A DNA stretch of 48,861 bases from Candidatus Yanofskybacteria bacterium RIFCSPLOWO2_02_FULL_45_18 (lineage in GTDB: Bacteria; Patescibacteriota; Minisyncoccia; 2-02-FULL-40-12; GWA2-44-9). How positions within the stretch are numbered: the stretch's first letter is position 1; each line of letters opens with the position of its first letter. The translations under genes were made by a program, and so were the position numbers. The notes under the pieces were generated by a model, which saw only the letters and a program-made list of their open reading frames with translations, was not told where the DNA came from and did no database searches. The stretch covers positions 81-48,941 of the forward strand of contig MGKV01000017.1 of assembly GCA_001795795.1 (NCBI GenBank), in the 5' to 3' direction. Shown piece by piece: positions 45,088-48,861 of this stretch.

Positions 45088-46662
45088 ATGCCAAAAAGCA
45101 GATTTTTCTATCTCGGCCTAATTTTCTGGATCGGATTCGTATCTTTGATGTACGAAATCTACAGCACCCGCGTGCTCTTTTTGTTTTTTACCGAAACTAG
45201 CTGGGCGATTACCATTGCTATCTCGGCGTTTCTGGGCGGTTTGGCTTTCTCCAGTTTATTTTTCTCCTCTCTGGCGCATAAAAATCCAAGCCGTATTTTT
45301 CTGTTGATCTGGGCCATGCAAATGGCGGCGGCGGTTTACGGATTTTTTATTCTGCGGAATTATGAACTGATACCTCGCCTGATCGACCATTTGCAAGTTG
45401 CCGTTGGCGGCGGTTCGCTGGCTGTCATCGCCAGGAATGCGTTGATGTGGATTTATCTTTTTGTTCCGGCGTTTTTTATCGGGGGAGCGTTTCCGTTGGT
45501 TAATGGTTTGTTTCTGGAAAGTAAAGAACGGGGCGTGCGCGACACAGGATTGGTTTATTTCTGGGATACCGTCGGTTCTATATTGGGCGCGTTCATGGCC
45601 GGATTCTGGCTTCTGCCCCGTGTTGGGTTTGAGGCGACCATATTGGTTGCGGTTTTCTTGAATATAATCATCGCGGCCGTTGTTGCTCCTCGCGTAAGAC
45701 AACGTCAAATTATCCTCGCGCTTTTAGTAATTCTTTCTCTAGTTAAAATTCAGCATATTTTAAAAACTGACAGCCAATCACTTACTTCGCCCGCGGACGG
45801 GGAACAGCAAAATACGCTGTCTGAATTTTCGTATCTTAGCAAAAGATTCGGGGACGTGCTTTTTCGGGAACCATCGCCTTTCGGCCAGATTACGATAGGG
45901 AACAATGCTTTCGGCAGGCCGGGCAATAAGGTCTTGTTTATTAATTATCGCGATATGTGCTGGAGCGCTGAACATGGTTCGGAATCGCGGATGGCCAATA
46001 TCGCCATCGCGCCGTTGCCGGTTAACTCGCGGGTATTGAATATCGGTCTGGGCTGCGGATTTACCGCTGCTGAAGTTCTGCGCCAGCCCAATGTCGCCGA
46101 ATTGGATATTGCCGAGATAAATCCGGTGGTTGCCAAGGGGACCGCGCGGTATTTTAAGGCGGAGAATCAGGATGTTCTCGGCTCTCCTAAGACGAACCTT
46201 TATCTTCGGGATGGCGCCGAATATATCCGGCAGACCGGCAAGCGTTACGACGCCGTCGTTATTGATATTGAAGAACCGACAGTTTTATATTCTTCTCCGC
46301 TTTATACCAAAGAGTATTTTCAGATATTTCGGAAAAAGCTGGGTTCGCGGGGAGTATTGGCAGTTTGGGCGCACAATGGCAGCGCCGAATTTGAGAAGGT
46401 CATGTATAACACTCTGCAGTCGGTTTTTAAGCACGTAACTATCCGTGTTCTAGACGCTTACTACACTTATTACGCTTCCGACGAGGACTACAACTTCGGC
46501 TCGCCAGAAACGGCGGAAAAACAATTTATTTCTTCTGTGCTTCAGGCCAATATCAGCACAGTCAACACGCTGGACAATCGCGCGCTGGAGAAGTATTTTA
46601 ATCTGCAAAGTTTCTTCAACCTGCCGGCCGATTATAAAGAGAAGTACATTACAGACAACTAA
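45088..46662 (+). CDS. Membrane-fused spermidine synthase-like protein
   Basis: N-terminal TM segments; RVLNIGLGCGFTAAEVLRQPNVAELDIAEINPVV; YDAVVIDIEEPTVLYSSPLYTKEYFQ. Confidence 0.9.
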   Translation: MPKSRFFYLGLIFWIGFVSLMYEIYSTRVLFLFFTETSWAITIAISAFLGGLAFSSLFFSSLAHKNPSRIFLLIWAMQMAAAVYGFFILRNYELIPRLIDHLQVAVGGGSLAVIARNALMWIYLFVPAFFIGGAFPLVNGLFLESKERGVRDTGLVYFWDTVGSILGAFMAGFWLLPRVGFEATILVAVFLNIIIAAVVAPRVRQRQIILALLVILSLVKIQHILKTDSQSLTSPADGEQQNTLSEFSYLSKRFGDVLFREPSPFGQITIGNNAFGRPGNKVLFINYRDMCWSAEHGSESRMANIAIAPLPVNSRVLNIGLGCGFTAAEVLRQPNVAELDIAEINPVVAKGTARYFKAENQDVLGSPKTNLYLRDGAEYIRQTGKRYDAVVIDIEEPTVLYSSPLYTKEYFQIFRKKLGSRGVLAVWAHNGSAEFEKVMYNTLQSVFKHVTIRVLDAYYTYYASDEDYNFGSPETAEKQFISSVLQANISTVNTLDNRALEKYFNLQSFFNLPADYKEKYITDN

Positions 46663-46675
46663 CAACTAACAACGA
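46655..46675. repeat. Heptad array
   Basis: acaacta acaacta acaacga. Confidence 0.7.
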
Positions 46676-46733
46676 TGAGTAAATTTAGATTTTTAGAGCG
46701 GACGGGGCATTCTATGGTTTTAAGAAAAAATTA

Positions 46734-46760
46734 GTTGTAAGTCGTAAGTTGTAAGTTATG
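46734..46760. repeat. Heptad array overlapping tatD start
   Basis: gttgtaa gtcgtaa gttgtaa gttatg. Confidence 0.75.
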
Positions 46761-47555
46761 AAAATATTTGACACTCACTGCCACCTTCAATTCTCCCAAT
46801 ACGACTCCGACCGTGAGGAAGTAATTAAGCGCGCTCTTGATGCCGATATGGGCATGACTTGCGTTGGCACGGACTATGAAACATCGCGCAAAGCCGTAGA
46901 ATTGGCTGAAAGATATGATAACATCTGGGCTTCGGTCGGCTTGCACCCTAACGATATAGAGCAGATGCCGCATGTCAATTGCCAAATGTTTGAAGTTCTT
47001 TTGGCTTCGCCAAAAGTAGTGGCGGTGGGGGAGGTGGGGCTGGATTATTATCGAACTCCCGAACCGGAGAAACAAAAACTACAACGCGAAGTTCTTTGCC
47101 AGTTTAGTGACATCGCAAGTCACCATAATAAGCCCCTGATTATTCATTGTCGTAATGGTTCGGCCGGGCTCGCCACAAGCACCCATGAGGATATGGTTGA
47201 GATCTTAAGTCAAAGAGCAAACTCCAAGGGTCAAGTGTTGAGTGGAGTGATTCACTCCTTCACCGGCACATGGCTTCAAGCGCAAAAATATTTAGAGCTT
47301 GGATTTTATATCGGCCTGAACGGCATAATTACTTTTACCGTCCAACATAACGAATCAGTTATTAAAATTCCTCTTGAAAAAATTCTTTTGGAAACGGATG
47401 CACCGTTTTTAGCTCCGGCATCGCACAGAGGAGAGAGAAACGAGCCGGTATTTGTGTCGGAAGTAGCCCGAAAGGTAGGGGATTTGAAAGGAATTAATAT
47501 TGAAAAAGTTTTAGCGCAGACAACGCATAACGCAAAAACTCTTTTTGGACGCTAA
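46758..47555 (+). CDS. tatD: TatD family hydrolase
   Basis: IFDTHCHLQFSQYD; SVGLHPND; GEVGLDYYR; LETDAPFLAP. Confidence 0.95.
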   Translation: MKIFDTHCHLQFSQYDSDREEVIKRALDADMGMTCVGTDYETSRKAVELAERYDNIWASVGLHPNDIEQMPHVNCQMFEVLLASPKVVAVGEVGLDYYRTPEPEKQKLQREVLCQFSDIASHHNKPLIIHCRNGSAGLATSTHEDMVEILSQRANSKGQVLSGVIHSFTGTWLQAQKYLELGFYIGLNGIITFTVQHNESVIKIPLEKILLETDAPFLAPASHRGERNEPVFVSEVARKVGDLKGINIEKVLAQTTHNAKTLFGR

Positions 47556-47665
47556 CGACCTATTCTTGTTTGTACAACGCTCGGCCTTGTAAATAACCGC
47601 GTAAAACGCGGTTGGTTTATCCACTTGTTTGCACGACGTAAGTATATTAATATTGATATATTACC

Positions 47666-48292
47666 GTGGTACAGCAACCTATCAGATACAAAAAAGGCAT
47701 TACCATTGAGCTTCGAAAGAAGGGACTTTCTTATGCCGATATCCAGAACGCGATTAATGTCCCCAAGTCCACCATCGCCTACTGGCTGAAGGGAATAAAA
47801 TTGACTGATTTTCAGTCCCAAAAATTGAGAGAAAGGCAGATTCGGATAGCCAGAAAGAATGTTAAAAAAAGGATTTTAAAAATTGCCAAAAAGGCCGAAG
47901 AAATTAAAAATTTGTCCAAAGATATAGGCCAGATTTCTAGGAGAGAACTGTGGCTTATGGGGCTGGCGCTTTATTGGAAATCCGCGGCTGATCCCCAAAA
48001 AGGAGTTCATTTTACCAGCGGCAATCCCGACCTCATCAAGTTATTTTTAAGGTGGCTCCGCGAAGTTGGAAAGATTGAAAACAGCGAAATCAGATGCGAT
48101 ATTTTATCCCGCGGCAAAAGCTCTAATATCCAAAAATACTGGTCTGACATTGTCGGCTTGCCTATTGGACGGATATATGTTCAAAAAATGGCGGCTAGGC
48201 ATGGATTGCTTCGGATTAGGGTAAGAGCAAGTTCAATGCTGGCCAGACAGATTGCCGGCTGGCTCAATGGAATAAAAACTATCCTAAACTGA
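47666..48292 (+). CDS. HTH protein with LAGLIDADG-like motif, related in layout to 4008-4664
   Basis: IELRKKGLSYADIQNAINVPKSTIAYWLKG; LWLMGLALYWKSAADPQKGVHFTSGNPDLIKLFLRWL. Confidence 0.55.
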   Translation: MVQQPIRYKKGITIELRKKGLSYADIQNAINVPKSTIAYWLKGIKLTDFQSQKLRERQIRIARKNVKKRILKIAKKAEEIKNLSKDIGQISRRELWLMGLALYWKSAADPQKGVHFTSGNPDLIKLFLRWLREVGKIENSEIRCDILSRGKSSNIQKYWSDIVGLPIGRIYVQKMAARHGLLRIRVRASSMLARQIAGWLNGIKTILN

Positions 48293-48591
48293 CCGCGCCG
48301 TATTCATATACGATTAGGAGTGTTTTATAAACTTTTGAGACGGCTATTATGTATCTTTATTAATATATTTCACTTATCAATGTTGGATAATGAAATACCC
48401 TGTTTTTAAATCTGCTGTTTTTATCCGCCAAATGTCCGCTAACCAGCGGATTTGTCGTTTTCGGGGCTTATTTTGTCCTAAAAATTTGATAAAAGGAGGA
48501 TTGCAAAGGCATCAAAACTTATCAACAAAATTAAGCTTTTTTTCTATTGCCGCCATGTTATAATTTAAAGGATTCTAACTGATACACTTTC

Positions 48592-48861
48592 ATGCTCAAT
48601 ATGGCGCATTGGTTTTTGCTGAAAGTTAAAAAAGTTAAATTAAAACGAACGATCGGAAGATTAAAGTTTTTGCTTATTTCCCTTCTTGTTCTCGGCGGGC
48701 TTTATCTTACCGCGACGGGAGGTTCTCTCACTCCTTCCGCCTCTCCCGCAGGCACCTTCCACACTCTCGCCGAAATATGGAATTCCATCGCCGCCACCGA
48801 CTACGATTCTTCTTCCATTTCCGCCTCCACCACCGGCTCCCTTTTACAGGGATTAAAATAT
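48592..48861 (+). CDS. Secreted/surface protein, N-terminal part (runs off window)
   Basis: MLNMAHWFLLKVKKVKLKRTIGRLKFLLISLLVLGGLYLTATGGSLTPSASPAGTFHTLAEIWNSI; TATAAT at 48559. Confidence 0.75.
   Translation, partial: MLNMAHWFLLKVKKVKLKRTIGRLKFLLISLLVLGGLYLTATGGSLTPSASPAGTFHTLAEIWNSIAATDYDSSSISASTTGSLLQGLKY

Noticed and set aside
10678-46760. Heptad arrays as CRISPR repeats or diversity-generating-retroelement templates
   Set aside because: No spacer structure, no cas genes, no reverse transcriptase seen in the window; units are only 7-8 nt.
1-48861. UGA recoding as in Gracilibacteria/SR1
   Set aside because: TGA serves as a plausible terminal stop (e.g. recombinase at 1464, pilin-like gene at 17944) and conserved genes read through without internal TGA.

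Overview
The window looks like a Parcubacteria/CPR-type bacterial chromosome segment (inference from gene content, TrbC/VirB2-like pilin paralogs and compact aminoacyl-tRNA synthetases). The standard code appears to be used, with TGA as stop. Housekeeping genes include rplS, ftsH, S1, gyrA, valS, tsaD, murC, infC-rpmI-rplT, argS, metK, typA, rsmI, metG, tatD, two RluA-type pseudouridine synthases, seven tRNAs and tmRNA. Accessory regions are: a serine recombinase ending inside tRNA-Val; two tRNA-adjacent or orphan HTH/LAGLIDADG-like genes; an ORFan pair followed by an apparently undescribed ~0.5 kb highly structured RNA candidate (8974-9468); and a five-gene TrbC/VirB2-like pilin cluster interrupted by an AbiEii-like nucleotidyltransferase. 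The most unusual sequence-level signal is a dispersed family of degenerate tandem arrays with a constant 7-nt period (a few with 8 nt) but different unit sequences. They are often paired with perfect palindromes. They lie between genes, against start codons, and in frame inside conserved genes (valS, tsaD, metG, rsmI; period-8 in argS). A perfect 38-bp palindrome also sits in frame inside an RluA gene. No database search was possible; family calls are from motif recognition.
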